This document shows, one piece after another, positions 54,137-62,778 of a stretch of 64,000 nt of DNA. Every line of letters starts with the position of its first letter. Position 1 is the stretch's first letter. The notes beneath the pieces are model-generated. The model ran no database searches, had not been told where the DNA came from, and saw only the letters and a program-made list of their open reading frames with translations. Position numbers and translations under genes: made by a program. The stretch is from Azorhizobium sp943371865 (GTDB lineage: Bacteria > Pseudomonadota > Alphaproteobacteria > Rhizobiales > Xanthobacteraceae). The DNA lies in assembly GCF_943371865.1 (NCBI RefSeq), contig NZ_CALRWL010000014.1, positions 1-64,000 of the forward strand, read 5' to 3'.

Positions 54137-55060
54137 CTAGTATGCGACCGCCACCGCCGCTTCCGCCGGCGCGCCCTGCGGGCGCAGGCCCAGCAGGTGG
54201 CAGACGGCATAGACCAGGTCGGCGCGGTTCAAAGTATAGAAATGGATATCGGTGACGCCGCGATCAACCAGGTCGGTCACCTGTTCGGCCGCCACCGCCG
54301 CGGCGATCAGCTTGCGGGTCTCCACGTCGTCGTCCAGCCCCTCGAAGCGGGCCGCCAGCCAGGCCGGGACGCTGGCCCCGGTGGCGGCGGCGAACTTGGC
54401 TGCCTGCTTGAAATTGGTCACCGGCAGAATGCCCGGCACGATGGGAATGGTGATGCCGCGCGCCCGCACCTTGTCCATATAACGGAAATAGACGTCGTTA
54501 TCGAAGAAGAACTGGCTGATGGCGCGGGTGGCGCCCGCATCCACCTTGCGGGCCAGCACGTCGATGTCCGCATCGATGCTGGCGCTCTCGGGATGCTTCT
54601 CGGGATAGGCCGAGACCGACACCTCGAAATCCCCCAGCCGCTTGATGCCCGCCACCAGATCGCAGGCATGGGCATAGCCGTCGGGATGCGGCTCATAGGC
54701 GGTGCCCACCCCGGTGGTGGGATCGCCACGCAGGGCGACGATGTGCTTCACCCCGGCCTTGGCATAGCCGCGCACCACGTCATCGATCTCCGCCCGGCTG
54801 GCGGCGACGCAGGTGAGATGGGCGGCCGGCGCCAGCGCGGTGTCGGTGACGATGCGCGAGACGGTGGCATGGGTGCGCTCACGGGTGGAGCCGCCGGCGC
54901 CGTAGGTCACAGAGACGAAGCGCGGCGCCAATGGCGCCAGCCGGTGAATGGAGGCCCACAGGGTGCGCTCCATCTCCTCGGTCTTCGGCGGAAAGAACTC
55001 AAACGACACCGAGACCGGGGCCTTGCCCAGTTCGCGGCTCGCCCGGATGGGGCCCGACAT
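54137..55060 (-). CDS. metF: methylenetetrahydrofolate reductase
   Basis: 307 residues. The start ATG at 55060 shares one base with the stop of the ArsR-methyltransferase gene (TGATG). Has SVSFEFFPPKTEEME with the catalytic Glu near the start, HLTCV, and QFFFDNDVYFRYMD. Uses FAD and NADH to make 5-methyl-tetrahydrofolate, the methyl donor for MetH. Confidence 0.96.
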   Translation of the reverse strand: MSGPIRASRELGKAPVSVSFEFFPPKTEEMERTLWASIHRLAPLAPRFVSVTYGAGGSTRERTHATVSRIVTDTALAPAAHLTCVAASRAEIDDVVRGYAKAGVKHIVALRGDPTTGVGTAYEPHPDGYAHACDLVAGIKRLGDFEVSVSAYPEKHPESASIDADIDVLARKVDAGATRAISQFFFDNDVYFRYMDKVRARGITIPIVPGILPVTNFKQAAKFAAATGASVPAWLAARFEGLDDDVETRKLIAAAVAAEQVTDLVDRGVTDIHFYTLNRADLVYAVCHLLGLRPQGAPAEAAVAVAY

Positions 55061-56097
55061 CAAACCATCTCCCTTTGGGGCTCGGCGGCCACCCGGACGC
55101 GCGGGTCGCGGGCCAGCCAGAGCGATACGATCAGTGTTCCGGCGGTGTTCCGCTCGGGGGCGAGGCCCTTGGGCTCCAGGGAGGTGTGCTTGACCGGCTC
55201 CAGGCCGGCCTGCACCATCCAGCCCTCCACGGTCTCGGCGGAAAAGCCGAGGCGGCGGTGGGCATGGGCCTCACGCAGAAATTCCAGATCATGGGGGGCG
55301 AAATCCACCACCAGCAGCCGCCCGCCCGGTCGCAGCACGCGGGCCGCCTCGCGCACGGCGCGGGCGCCGTCATCCAGGAAGTGCAGCACCTGATGGATGA
55401 TGACCACGTCGAAGCTGTCGCGCGGCATGGCCAGATTATAGATGTCGCCCTGGCGCACCGAGCAGTTGCGCAGGCCCGCCCGCTCCAGATTGGCCCGGGC
55501 CACCGCCAGCATGTCCGGCGACAGATCGAGGCCAAGGCCGCGGGTGATCTCGCCGCCGAACAATTCCAGCATGCTGCCGGTACCGGTGCCGAGATCCAAA
55601 AGCGCATCGATGCGCGCCCCGCCCAGGGTGGCGCGCACGGCGGCTTCCACCTCCGCCTCGGGCACATGCAGGCTGCGGATGCGGTTCCACTGCTCCGCAT
55701 GGGTGCGGAAATAGCTCTGCGCGGCGGCGGCGCGGGCGGCGCGCACATCGGCGAGGCGCTCACGATCGCGGGCCAGCACCGGGTCATTGGGGTCCATCAG
55801 CGCTAGCAGACGCAGCGCCAGGACGCCGTTCGCCCCTTCGGTGGCGCGGCGGTAGAAGACCCAGCTGGCCTCCCGATGCCGCTCTACCAGTCCGGCCTCG
55901 GCTAGCAGCTTGAGATGGCGAGAAATGCGCGGCTGCGACTGGCCCATGATCTCCGTCAGGTCGGATACGGTAAGGTCGGCCTCCCCTAGAACCGCGAGGA
56001 GCCGCAGGCGCGTGTCCTCGCCGGCCGCTTTGAGGCCCTCCAGGAGAGTCGCAAACGGCAGATGCGGATCGAAAGCAGCGGGCAAACCAAAGGACAT
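55060..56097 (-). CDS. ArsR-family regulator fused to a SAM methyltransferase domain
   Basis: 345 residues. N-terminal winged helix (about 15-85) with the recognition helix SQPRISRHLKLL (54-65); no CxC metal site, so probably not a metal sensor. C-terminal class I methyltransferase domain with DLGTGTG (168-174) and an acidic second strand (GLGLD). It is coupled to metF. Related ArsR proteins (SahR) repress methionine-cycle genes and respond to S-adenosylhomocysteine, which fits a methyltransferase-like pocket. That it senses SAM or SAH here is inference. Its start codon lies inside a perfect palindrome (see the operator entry). Confidence 0.88.
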   Translation of the reverse strand: MSFGLPAAFDPHLPFATLLEGLKAAGEDTRLRLLAVLGEADLTVSDLTEIMGQSQPRISRHLKLLAEAGLVERHREASWVFYRRATEGANGVLALRLLALMDPNDPVLARDRERLADVRAARAAAAQSYFRTHAEQWNRIRSLHVPEAEVEAAVRATLGGARIDALLDLGTGTGSMLELFGGEITRGLGLDLSPDMLAVARANLERAGLRNCSVRQGDIYNLAMPRDSFDVVIIHQVLHFLDDGARAVREAARVLRPGGRLLVVDFAPHDLEFLREAHAHRRLGFSAETVEGWMVQAGLEPVKHTSLEPKGLAPERNTAGTLIVSLWLARDPRVRVAAEPQREMV

Positions 56098-56111
56098 AAA
56101 GATATCTTTAT
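56096..56111. promoter_or_regulatory. perfect 16-bp palindrome, likely operator of the ArsR-methyltransferase gene
   Basis: ATAAAGATATCTTTAT is its own complement and overlaps the start codon of the regulator gene (ATG at 56097). It is AT-only but for two bases in a GC-rich region. On the minus strand TATAAA here could also be the -10 box, with TTGCAC about 15 bases upstream. Binding would block initiation and give autorepression of the regulator-metF pair. Confidence 0.7.
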
Positions 56112-56355
56112 ATTCAAATCAGGGGCAGTGCAAGAGTGAGGCTGGAATGAGGCTTGTGCCATTCTTCACGATCCCTTGTCGGGGGCATCGCAACGATTGC
56201 GCACCCCGACGCGCGGGGTTACAGACCAATAACCGGAACAAATCTCGGCATTGAGTCCTTGAAGACATAGCCTGCGTCAATTGGATCCAAACTGGGACAA
56301 AGATTCAGGTTTCGCGTTTCCAATTTCGTCACGTTTCAGGGTTAACACGGGTTCC

Positions 56356-57573
56356 ATGACGCTGCGCAACACCCTTCTCCTCACCCTTGGGGCTTCGCTT
56401 CTGGCCGTGACGGCCCACGCGCAAACGCTCCCGGGTCGCTACTCCGTTCCTGTCTCGGACGATGATGAGACGGGTGCGATTTCCGCGGAGGCTCCCCCCG
56501 CCGATATCACGCACACCCCGAACGGGCCCGTGCCTGGCTACAACGATCCCTATGGTCGCACGCCCTCGCGTGACTATGTGGAACGCGCCCCCATTTCCGC
56601 GCCCACCGGCGCGCCGCAGGCGCCCAATTATGGAGCCCCGCAGCAGCCGCAGCAGGGCTATGCCCAGCCGGCCCAGGCGCAGGCGCCCGGATCGCAGCCC
56701 ATGTCCATCACGCCGCAGCCCGGCTATGCCACGGCTCCGCAGCAGCAGCCCGGTTATGCCGCCGCGCCGTCGCAGGGCGGCTATGGCCAGCCCCAGCCGG
56801 GCCAGCAGCAGATCTATATCCAGGGTCCCAACGGCGCCCCCGTGGCCGCCGTGGCGCCGCAGCAGAACGGCGCGCCGGTCTATGCGCCGCGCGGAGGCTA
56901 TATGCCGCCGCAGACCTATGAGCAGCAGCAGGCCATGCGCGCGCAGCAGGTGCCGAACCCGTCCGCGGGTTACGTTCAGCCGGCGGCCGTTCAGCCCGGC
57001 GGCGTCTACAGTTCCAACGCCCCGGTGGTGCCCGGCACCGCCCAGGCGCCGTCCGGTCCGCGCATCGAAGACGTGGATCCCAGCGAGCCGGTGCCGGATC
57101 GTTTCCGCCGCCAGACCGTGGACTATGTGAGCAACCAGCCGGCCGGCACCATCGTGGTGGATACGGGCAACACCTACCTGTATCTGATCCAGGGTGGCGG
57201 CAAGGCGATCCGCTACGGCATCGGCGTGGGCCGCGACGGCTTCACCTGGGCCGGCACGGAAAAGATCACCCGCAAGGCGGAATGGGCCGATTGGCGCCCG
57301 CCGACGGAAATGATCCAGCGCCAGCCCTATCTGCCGCGCTTCATGGCCGGTGGCCCCGGCAATCCGCTGGGCGCCCGCACCCTCTATCTGGGCGGCACCG
57401 TCTACCGCATCCACGGCACCAACGAGCCGCAGACCATCGGCAAGTTCGTGTCCTCGGGCTGCTTCCGTCTGCTGAACGCCGACATCGAAGACCTGTTTGA
57501 CCGTGTCAACGTGGGCACCCGGGTCGTGATCCTGCCCAAGAGCGGCGGCGCCCAGGCCAACGCCCAGCGCTGA
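56356..57573 (+). CDS. L,D-transpeptidase with long Pro/Gln-rich linker
   Basis: 405 residues. The ATG at 56356 gives a signal peptide (about 1-23, AHA-Q). Residues 75-255 are low-complexity, with repeated Tyr-Ala/Gly-Gln-Pro units, likely a spacer through the peptidoglycan. The YkuD domain (about 275-400) has H353GTNEP and S-S-G-C369-F-R, the catalytic motif of the ErfK family. Makes L,D cross-links or anchors proteins. It differs from the Tat-type copy at 37883 in domain order and linker. Confidence 0.92.
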   Translation: MTLRNTLLLTLGASLLAVTAHAQTLPGRYSVPVSDDDETGAISAEAPPADITHTPNGPVPGYNDPYGRTPSRDYVERAPISAPTGAPQAPNYGAPQQPQQGYAQPAQAQAPGSQPMSITPQPGYATAPQQQPGYAAAPSQGGYGQPQPGQQQIYIQGPNGAPVAAVAPQQNGAPVYAPRGGYMPPQTYEQQQAMRAQQVPNPSAGYVQPAAVQPGGVYSSNAPVVPGTAQAPSGPRIEDVDPSEPVPDRFRRQTVDYVSNQPAGTIVVDTGNTYLYLIQGGGKAIRYGIGVGRDGFTWAGTEKITRKAEWADWRPPTEMIQRQPYLPRFMAGGPGNPLGARTLYLGGTVYRIHGTNEPQTIGKFVSSGCFRLLNADIEDLFDRVNVGTRVVILPKSGGAQANAQR

Positions 57574-57595
57574 TCGTCCCAAACACGCGAAACGC

Positions 57596-57627
57596 AAAAG
57601 GGCGCGCCCGTCGGGTGCGCCCTTTTT
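57596..57627 (+). terminator. terminator after the L,D-transpeptidase
   Basis: A stem of about 14 bp with one G-T pair (AAAAGGGCGCGCCC with GGGTGCGCCCTTTT, loop GTC) ending in five T, 23 bases after the stop. Confidence 0.9.
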
Positions 57628-57675
57628 CTTTGCGGGTCACGCGAACGGTGATAGGCGAGCGGCGGAGGTGCACCC

Positions 57676-58128
57676 ATGACTGTGACCGTGCGGGATCCCA
57701 CCGCGGCTGATGAGGCCGCGTGGCGCAAATTATGGGCCGGCTACAACGACTTCTATCGGGCCGACGTGCCCGAGGTGGTCACGGCCTACACCTGGAAGCG
57801 CGCCCTGGACCCGGCCTCGCCGGTGTTCGCCCTCCTGGCGGAACAGGACGGGGCGCTGGTGGGCATGGCGCTGTGCGTGCATCACGAAGGCACCTGGAGC
57901 CTCACCGGCGTATGCTATCTGGAAGACCTGTTCGTGGACCCGTCCGCGCGCGGCGCCGGGGTCGGGCGGGCCCTGATGGAGCATCTGGTGGCCCTGTGCC
58001 GGGCGCGGGGCTGGTCGGATCTCTACTGGCACACCCGCGACAGCAACACCGCCGCCCGCCAGCTCTACGACACCTATGTGGCCGCCGATGACCATGTGCG
58101 CTACCGCATGGAGCTGGACCGCCCCTGA
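57676..58128 (+). CDS. GNAT family N-acetyltransferase
   Basis: 150 residues. Acetyl-CoA loop motif A is DLFVDPSARGAGVGRALMEHL (about 92-112, with R/Q-x2-G-x-G). RDSNTAARQLYDTY matches motif B. A GGAGG lies upstream. Acetylates an unknown amine; close relatives include small-molecule or protein N-acetyltransferases. Convergent with the DUF1345 gene. Confidence 0.88.
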   Translation: MTVTVRDPTAADEAAWRKLWAGYNDFYRADVPEVVTAYTWKRALDPASPVFALLAEQDGALVGMALCVHHEGTWSLTGVCYLEDLFVDPSARGAGVGRALMEHLVALCRARGWSDLYWHTRDSNTAARQLYDTYVAADDHVRYRMELDRP

Positions 58129-58140
58129 GCGACCGCCGGC

Positions 58141-59022
58141 CTACACCAGGCTCGCCGCCACATTGACCCCCAGCGCGATCACCGAGGCATTGAACACATA
58201 GGCCACCAATTGGTGTCCGAGAACCGTGCGCCGCAGCCGCCGGGAGTTCACGCTCACATCGGCGGTCTGCGCGGACGTGCCGATGGTGAAGGAAAAATAG
58301 AAGAAGTCCCAGAAATCGGGGTCCTCATCGCCGGGAAAGCCCAGCATGGGATGGGTATCGGCGGAAACGCTATAATATTCCCTTGCGTAATGCATCGCAT
58401 AGATGCCGTGCATGAAGGTCCAGGATAGGGTCAAGGTGCCAATGGCCAGCAGCAGATGCGGCAGCGCATATGGCCCGGCGCCGGACACGCTGCCGGCTTC
58501 CTGAACCACGGCCGCCACGCTGAACAGGCTGGCCAGCAGGGCGCCGATCAAGATGACCAGGGCGCCCTCATCCTCCTCCGCCGCACGCCGCCGCACGCGC
58601 TCGGCGGTACCGCCCATCACCACCTTCATCACCAGCACCAGCCAGACGGCGATGCCGATATCCCAGGCCACCAGGAACCGGGTGTGGAAGGCCAGCTCCG
58701 GCGACACCGCAAAGGTCACCAGCGCCACCAGGATGCCGACAAACAGCCGCAGGTGCAGCCGCAGCATCCGCCGCCACACCGACCGCTCGATCTCCGTCTC
58801 GTCCGTCGGCGCGCCGTCGCTCGGCCCGGCGCCCGACCGACGGCGCCGGAAGCGCGGCGGCTTGAAGGTGGAGCCTGTGGCGCGGACGGTTCTGAACTTC
58901 GGCCGCCCCTGCTCCGAGGCGGCCGCGGTTGACGCCGTGGCGTGCGCTCGGCGCGCCGGCGGATCGGCGGGATCACCAACGGCGTTCGGCGCGGGAGCGA
59001 CAGGCGGCAGGGCGTCAGGCAT
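58141..59022 (-). CDS. DUF1345 family membrane protein
   Basis: 293 residues. The first 95 are charged and disordered (Pro, Ala, Arg); the ATG at 59022 is chosen, but this tail has no conserved start. Five to six membrane segments follow, with DUF1345 motifs HYAREYYSVSADTHPMLGFPGDEDPDFWDFFYFSFTIG condensed at about 215-255 (HYAREYY and FPGDEDPDFWDF). The YFSFTIGTSAQTADV part recalls ion-channel pore regions. Function unknown. Confidence 0.85.
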   Translation of the reverse strand: MPDALPPVAPAPNAVGDPADPPARRAHATASTAAASEQGRPKFRTVRATGSTFKPPRFRRRRSGAGPSDGAPTDETEIERSVWRRMLRLHLRLFVGILVALVTFAVSPELAFHTRFLVAWDIGIAVWLVLVMKVVMGGTAERVRRRAAEEDEGALVILIGALLASLFSVAAVVQEAGSVSGAGPYALPHLLLAIGTLTLSWTFMHGIYAMHYAREYYSVSADTHPMLGFPGDEDPDFWDFFYFSFTIGTSAQTADVSVNSRRLRRTVLGHQLVAYVFNASVIALGVNVAASLV

Positions 59023-59311
59023 CAGGGCCCCATACGGGAGAGGACGAAGGTTCGAACCGAGCGGGTGACGGGCTGGCCCACTCTGGACGGACCAGCGCCG
59101 GAGGCGCACAATATTGGCGCAAGATCACACTTTCGTGGATGGCTGCGGGCGCGATTCGCCTCGATCCGGGACCGCAACCGCCACATATGTCGACGCCAGA
59201 CCTGCGCCTCCCGGCGCCTTTCCGTACGCTCATCTGTCGCCATTCTCCCTCTTAGCATCGCGCGCCCAACTCGCATATGATGCCCCTTGCCCGCTTCGGA
59301 GCTTGTGTCCC

Positions 59312-59887
59312 ATGCCCACGACATTGCCCAATCCCACCGCCGACATCACGGCGCGCTTGGCTGCCCTGCGCGCGAGCTGGGGCTGGTTCGTGGCCCTGGG
59401 CGTGGCCTTCGTGATCCTCGGCTTCGTCGCGCTGGCCCATCTGGTGGCCAGTTCCTACGCCACCGCGCTCTATGTGGGCGCCCTCATCCTGGTGGGCGGC
59501 ATCGTGCAGGTGGTGCATGCCTTCCGGGTGAAGGACTGGAGCCGGTTCTCCTTCTGGCTGCTGTGCGGCGTGCTCTATGTCATCTCCGGCGCGCTGATCA
59601 TCACCCAGCCGCTGCTGGCCGCCGGCGTCATCACCCTGGTGCTCGGCATCTCGTTCGTCATCAACGGCGTGTTCCGCATCGCCGCCGGCCTCGGCTCGCG
59701 CGGGCATGAGGGCTGGGGATGGATTGTCTTCTCCGGCGCCTCCACTTTGGTGCTGGGCATCATCATCGTCGCCGGCTGGCCGTTGAACGGACTGATGATC
59801 CTGGGCCTGCTGCTGGGCATCGATCTGGTCATCAACGGCGTGGCCACCGTGCTGTTCGGCCTCGCCCTGCGTGGCAAGGGCGCGTGA
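59312..59887 (+). CDS. HdeD family membrane protein
   Basis: 191 residues with six membrane segments in three similar pairs, each of the type LGVAFVILGFVAL or GALIITQPLLAAG. HdeD in E. coli protects against acid at high density; here only the family is sure. GGAG lies before the ATG. The stop is four bases before the opgC start, so it may belong to the same operon as opgC and the SGNH genes. Confidence 0.88.
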   Translation: MPTTLPNPTADITARLAALRASWGWFVALGVAFVILGFVALAHLVASSYATALYVGALILVGGIVQVVHAFRVKDWSRFSFWLLCGVLYVISGALIITQPLLAAGVITLVLGISFVINGVFRIAAGLGSRGHEGWGWIVFSGASTLVLGIIIVAGWPLNGLMILGLLLGIDLVINGVATVLFGLALRGKGA

Positions 59888-59891
59888 CCCC

Positions 59892-61106
59892 ATGCCGGAG
59901 GCCAGGCGGGCACGCGGTGACGGCGGACGCACCGGAACCGTGGTCCGGCTGCCGGTGCGGACCCGGCCCATGCCCGCGTCGCCCCGCGACCTGAGGCTCG
60001 ATTTCTTCCGCGGCCTGGCCCTCTGGCTGATCTATCTCGATCACGTCCCCAGCAATGTACTGAACGTCTTCACGCTGCGGAATTTCGGATTCAGCGACGC
60101 GGCTGAGATCTTCGTCTTCATCTCCGGCTATACCGCCGCCCTGGTCTATGGCCGGGTGATGCGCGAGCGCGGCGTGGTGATCGCCACCGCGCGCATGCTG
60201 AAGCGGGCGTGGCAGCTCTATGTGGCGTTCGTGTTCCTGTTCGTGGTCTATCTGGCGCAGATCGCCTATGTGGCGCAGCGGTTCAAGAACCCGCTCTATG
60301 CGGAGGAAATGAACATCCTGCGCTTCCTGGACGAGCCGGACGTCACCCTGATCCAGGCGCTGCTGCTGCGCTTCAAGCCGGCCAATACCGACATCCTGCC
60401 GCTCTATATCGTGCTGATGCTGGCCCTGCCGGTGGTGATCTGGGGGCTGCTGCGCCGCCCCAACCTCACCTTGGGCCTGTCGCTGGCGGTCTATGCGGGC
60501 GCGCTGGCGCTGGGCCTGAACTTCCCCGGCTGGCCGGCGGACCATGTGTGGCTGTTCAATCCGCTGGCGTGGCAATTGCTGTTCGTGTTCGGCTCCTGGT
60601 GCGCCTTGGGCGGCTCGGAGCATCTCCAGCCGGTGGTCCGCTCGCGGGTCGCAGTGGCCGCGGCGGGGGTCTTCCTGCTGGGCTCAGCGCTGGTGGTGCT
60701 GAGTTGGACCGTGCCCGCCCTCGACGGCCTGGTGCCGGACGCGGTGGCGGAGCTCATCTATCCCATCTCCAAGACCGACCTGGCGCTGCTGCGCTTCGTC
60801 CACTTCCTGGCCCTGGCGCTGGTGGTGAGCCATTTCGTGCCGCAGGACTGGAAGGCGCTGCGCTCGCCCTGGGCCAAGCCGCTGCTGCTGTGCGGCCAGC
60901 ATTCGCTGGAGGTGTTCTGCTTCGGGGTGTTCCTGTCCTTCGGCGCGCATCTGGTGCTGGTGGAAGTCTCCGCCCGGCTGCTGGCCCATATTGGCGTCAG
61001 CGTGGCCGGGATCGTGTTGATGGTTGCACTGGCGGCGCTGATGTCGTGGTATCAGGAGAATGAAAAGCGGCGCGGACCGGACCGGACCGCTGGGGGCGTG
61101 GCATGA
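59892..61106 (+). CDS. opgC: OpgC family glucan/glycan acyl transferase
   Basis: 404 residues. Start at 59892; an ATG at 59970 is also possible. About ten membrane segments; the OpgC signature is RDLRLDFFRGLALWLIYLDH near the start, then SDAAEIFVFISGYTAALVYG. In related bacteria OpgC adds succinyl groups to periplasmic osmoregulated glucans. No opgG/opgH is in the window. Its last four bases overlap the next gene (ATGA). Confidence 0.9.
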   Translation: MPEARRARGDGGRTGTVVRLPVRTRPMPASPRDLRLDFFRGLALWLIYLDHVPSNVLNVFTLRNFGFSDAAEIFVFISGYTAALVYGRVMRERGVVIATARMLKRAWQLYVAFVFLFVVYLAQIAYVAQRFKNPLYAEEMNILRFLDEPDVTLIQALLLRFKPANTDILPLYIVLMLALPVVIWGLLRRPNLTLGLSLAVYAGALALGLNFPGWPADHVWLFNPLAWQLLFVFGSWCALGGSEHLQPVVRSRVAVAAAGVFLLGSALVVLSWTVPALDGLVPDAVAELIYPISKTDLALLRFVHFLALALVVSHFVPQDWKALRSPWAKPLLLCGQHSLEVFCFGVFLSFGAHLVLVEVSARLLAHIGVSVAGIVLMVALAALMSWYQENEKRRGPDRTAGGVA

Positions 61107-61888
61107 TCCTGAGGATCTCGCCGATTATGATGGCCATGGCGGCGCTGCTGGCGCTCGGCGGGAGCGCGCGCGCGCAATCCGCCGCGCCCGCCGCCTCCCC
61201 GGCCGTGCGGGCACAGCCGAACTGCCAGGCCCCCGAGCACTATCTGACCCCCAAGGTGCCGCTGCGCCGCGCCGCGGAAGCGCTGCGGGCCACCAAGTCT
61301 TTGCGGGTGCTGGTGTTCTCCTCGGTGCGCAACCCCGCCATCTCCGAGAGCGTGGAGGCCAAGCGCTATCCCGCCAGCCTCAATCAGGCCCTGGTGGCGC
61401 GCTATCCGGGCCGCACCATCAGCGTCACCACCCACAACGAGCCCCAGACCCCCATTGGCGAGAGCCTGAAGGCGCTCAAGGCCACGCTGGTGGACAAGAG
61501 CTTCGACGTGGTGATCTGGCAACTGGGCTCCACCGACGTGCTGCGCGGCACCGACATGGCCCTGTTCGGCGCCAAACTCACCAGCGGCATCGGCGAGATC
61601 CGCGCCCGCAACGCCGATGCGGTGATCATGACCATGCAATACAGCCCGCGCACGGACTTCATGTTCGATGCCGGGCCTTATATTCAATATCTGCGCTGGG
61701 TAGCGAAGGCCGAAGGGTCGGCGCTGTTCAACCGCTATGACGTGATGCGCTACTGGGTGGAAGACGGCAGTTTCGACCTGTCGGAACTCCAGCCCGGCGC
61801 CAGCATCTTCGAGGATGTTCATCGTTGCGTGGGTCAATTGCTCGCGCGCTTCATCGCCAACGGCATCGCCGCGCCGGAGAGCCAATGA
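61103..61888 (+). CDS. SGNH-fold protein, probably inactive
   Basis: 261 residues, signal peptide about 1-24 (ARA-Q). It aligns without gaps to the next protein over its first conserved blocks. The catalytic Ser position is V75, the block II Gly positions are N112 and E113, the block III Asn is Thr (QLGSTD), and only the last His (DVH) remains. So it keeps the fold but not the residues for ester hydrolysis. It overlaps opgC by four bases (ATGA) and its neighbour by four, so all three are made together. Probably a binding or scaffold subunit. Confidence 0.82.
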   Translation: MILRISPIMMAMAALLALGGSARAQSAAPAASPAVRAQPNCQAPEHYLTPKVPLRRAAEALRATKSLRVLVFSSVRNPAISESVEAKRYPASLNQALVARYPGRTISVTTHNEPQTPIGESLKALKATLVDKSFDVVIWQLGSTDVLRGTDMALFGAKLTSGIGEIRARNADAVIMTMQYSPRTDFMFDAGPYIQYLRWVAKAEGSALFNRYDVMRYWVEDGSFDLSELQPGASIFEDVHRCVGQLLARFIANGIAAPESQ

Positions 61889-62685
61889 CCCGTCTGCGTT
61901 CCTTCCCTCTGGGCCCCGTTGGCGCCCTCGCCGTGTCGCTCGTGCTCCTGGCTTCGCCCGCCACCGCCCAGACCGCGCCGGTCTGCTCCACCGTGACCAG
62001 CCAACCGGCGCTGCGCCTGCCCCAGGCGGCGGCGACCCTGGCCAAGACCGGCAAGCTCACCATCGTGGCGCTGGGCTCCTCCTCCACCGCCGGCGTTGGC
62101 GCATCCTCCCCCACCAAGACCTATCCCGCCCGCCTGCAGCAGGAACTGGCGGCCCGCTTTCCCGGCGCCACCATCACCGTGGTGAATCGCGGCGGCAATG
62201 GCGAGGACGCCCCCGAGAATCTGCGCCGCATGGATGCGGACGTGGGCGCGCTACAGCCGGATGTGGTGTTGTGGCAGGTGGGCACCAATGCCTTGCTGCG
62301 GCAGTTCGGCGTGTCCGGCTCGGACGTCCCCATGCGCAACGGCATCGAGAAGATTCGCAGCTATGGCGCCGAAGTGGTGCTGATCGATCCGCAATATGCG
62401 CCCTGGGTGATCGTCGATCCCGATGCCAAGCCCATGGTGCAGTTGATTGACACCGTCGGCCGCGAGCAGAATGTGCCGGTGTTCCACCGCTTCGCGATGA
62501 TGCAGCTCTGGCATGACCGGGACAAGATCAGCTTCCCGCAGATGAGCTTCATCGACGGCCTGCACGGCAATGACTTCGCCTATGACTGCCTCGCCCGTTC
62601 CCTCGGCTACAGCCTCGCGGCCGGCCTGAAGGCGCCGGCGGGACAGCCGGCCATCGCCTCCTCGGGCGCACCGCCCGCCCGCTGA
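61885..62685 (+). CDS. SGNH/GDSL-type esterase or acyltransferase
   Basis: 266 residues, signal peptide about 1-29 (ATA-Q). All SGNH blocks are present: GSSST (64-68, nucleophile S66), GGNGE (103-107), GTN (133-135) and DGLH near the C-terminus. Starts by ATGA overlap with the previous gene. Secreted SGNH proteins beside membrane acyltransferases often move or remove acyl groups on glycans, so a role with OpgC is likely but inferred. Cys residues (C34, C near 240) may form a disulfide. Confidence 0.88.
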   Translation: MTRLRSFPLGPVGALAVSLVLLASPATAQTAPVCSTVTSQPALRLPQAAATLAKTGKLTIVALGSSSTAGVGASSPTKTYPARLQQELAARFPGATITVVNRGGNGEDAPENLRRMDADVGALQPDVVLWQVGTNALLRQFGVSGSDVPMRNGIEKIRSYGAEVVLIDPQYAPWVIVDPDAKPMVQLIDTVGREQNVPVFHRFAMMQLWHDRDKISFPQMSFIDGLHGNDFAYDCLARSLGYSLAAGLKAPAGQPAIASSGAPPAR

Positions 62686-62778
62686 CCCCGCGCCCCGGAC
62701 CGACCGGGACCAGGGTCTGCCACCAGAAGCAGCATCACCGCCCGGACCAATGGTCCAGGCGGGTGGGCACCTGTCTCG

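Noticed and set aside
59045..59060. GGTTCGAACC, which resembles a tRNA T-loop
   Set aside because: No acceptor, D or anticodon arms can be folded around it, and there is no CCA end or variable region at the right distance.
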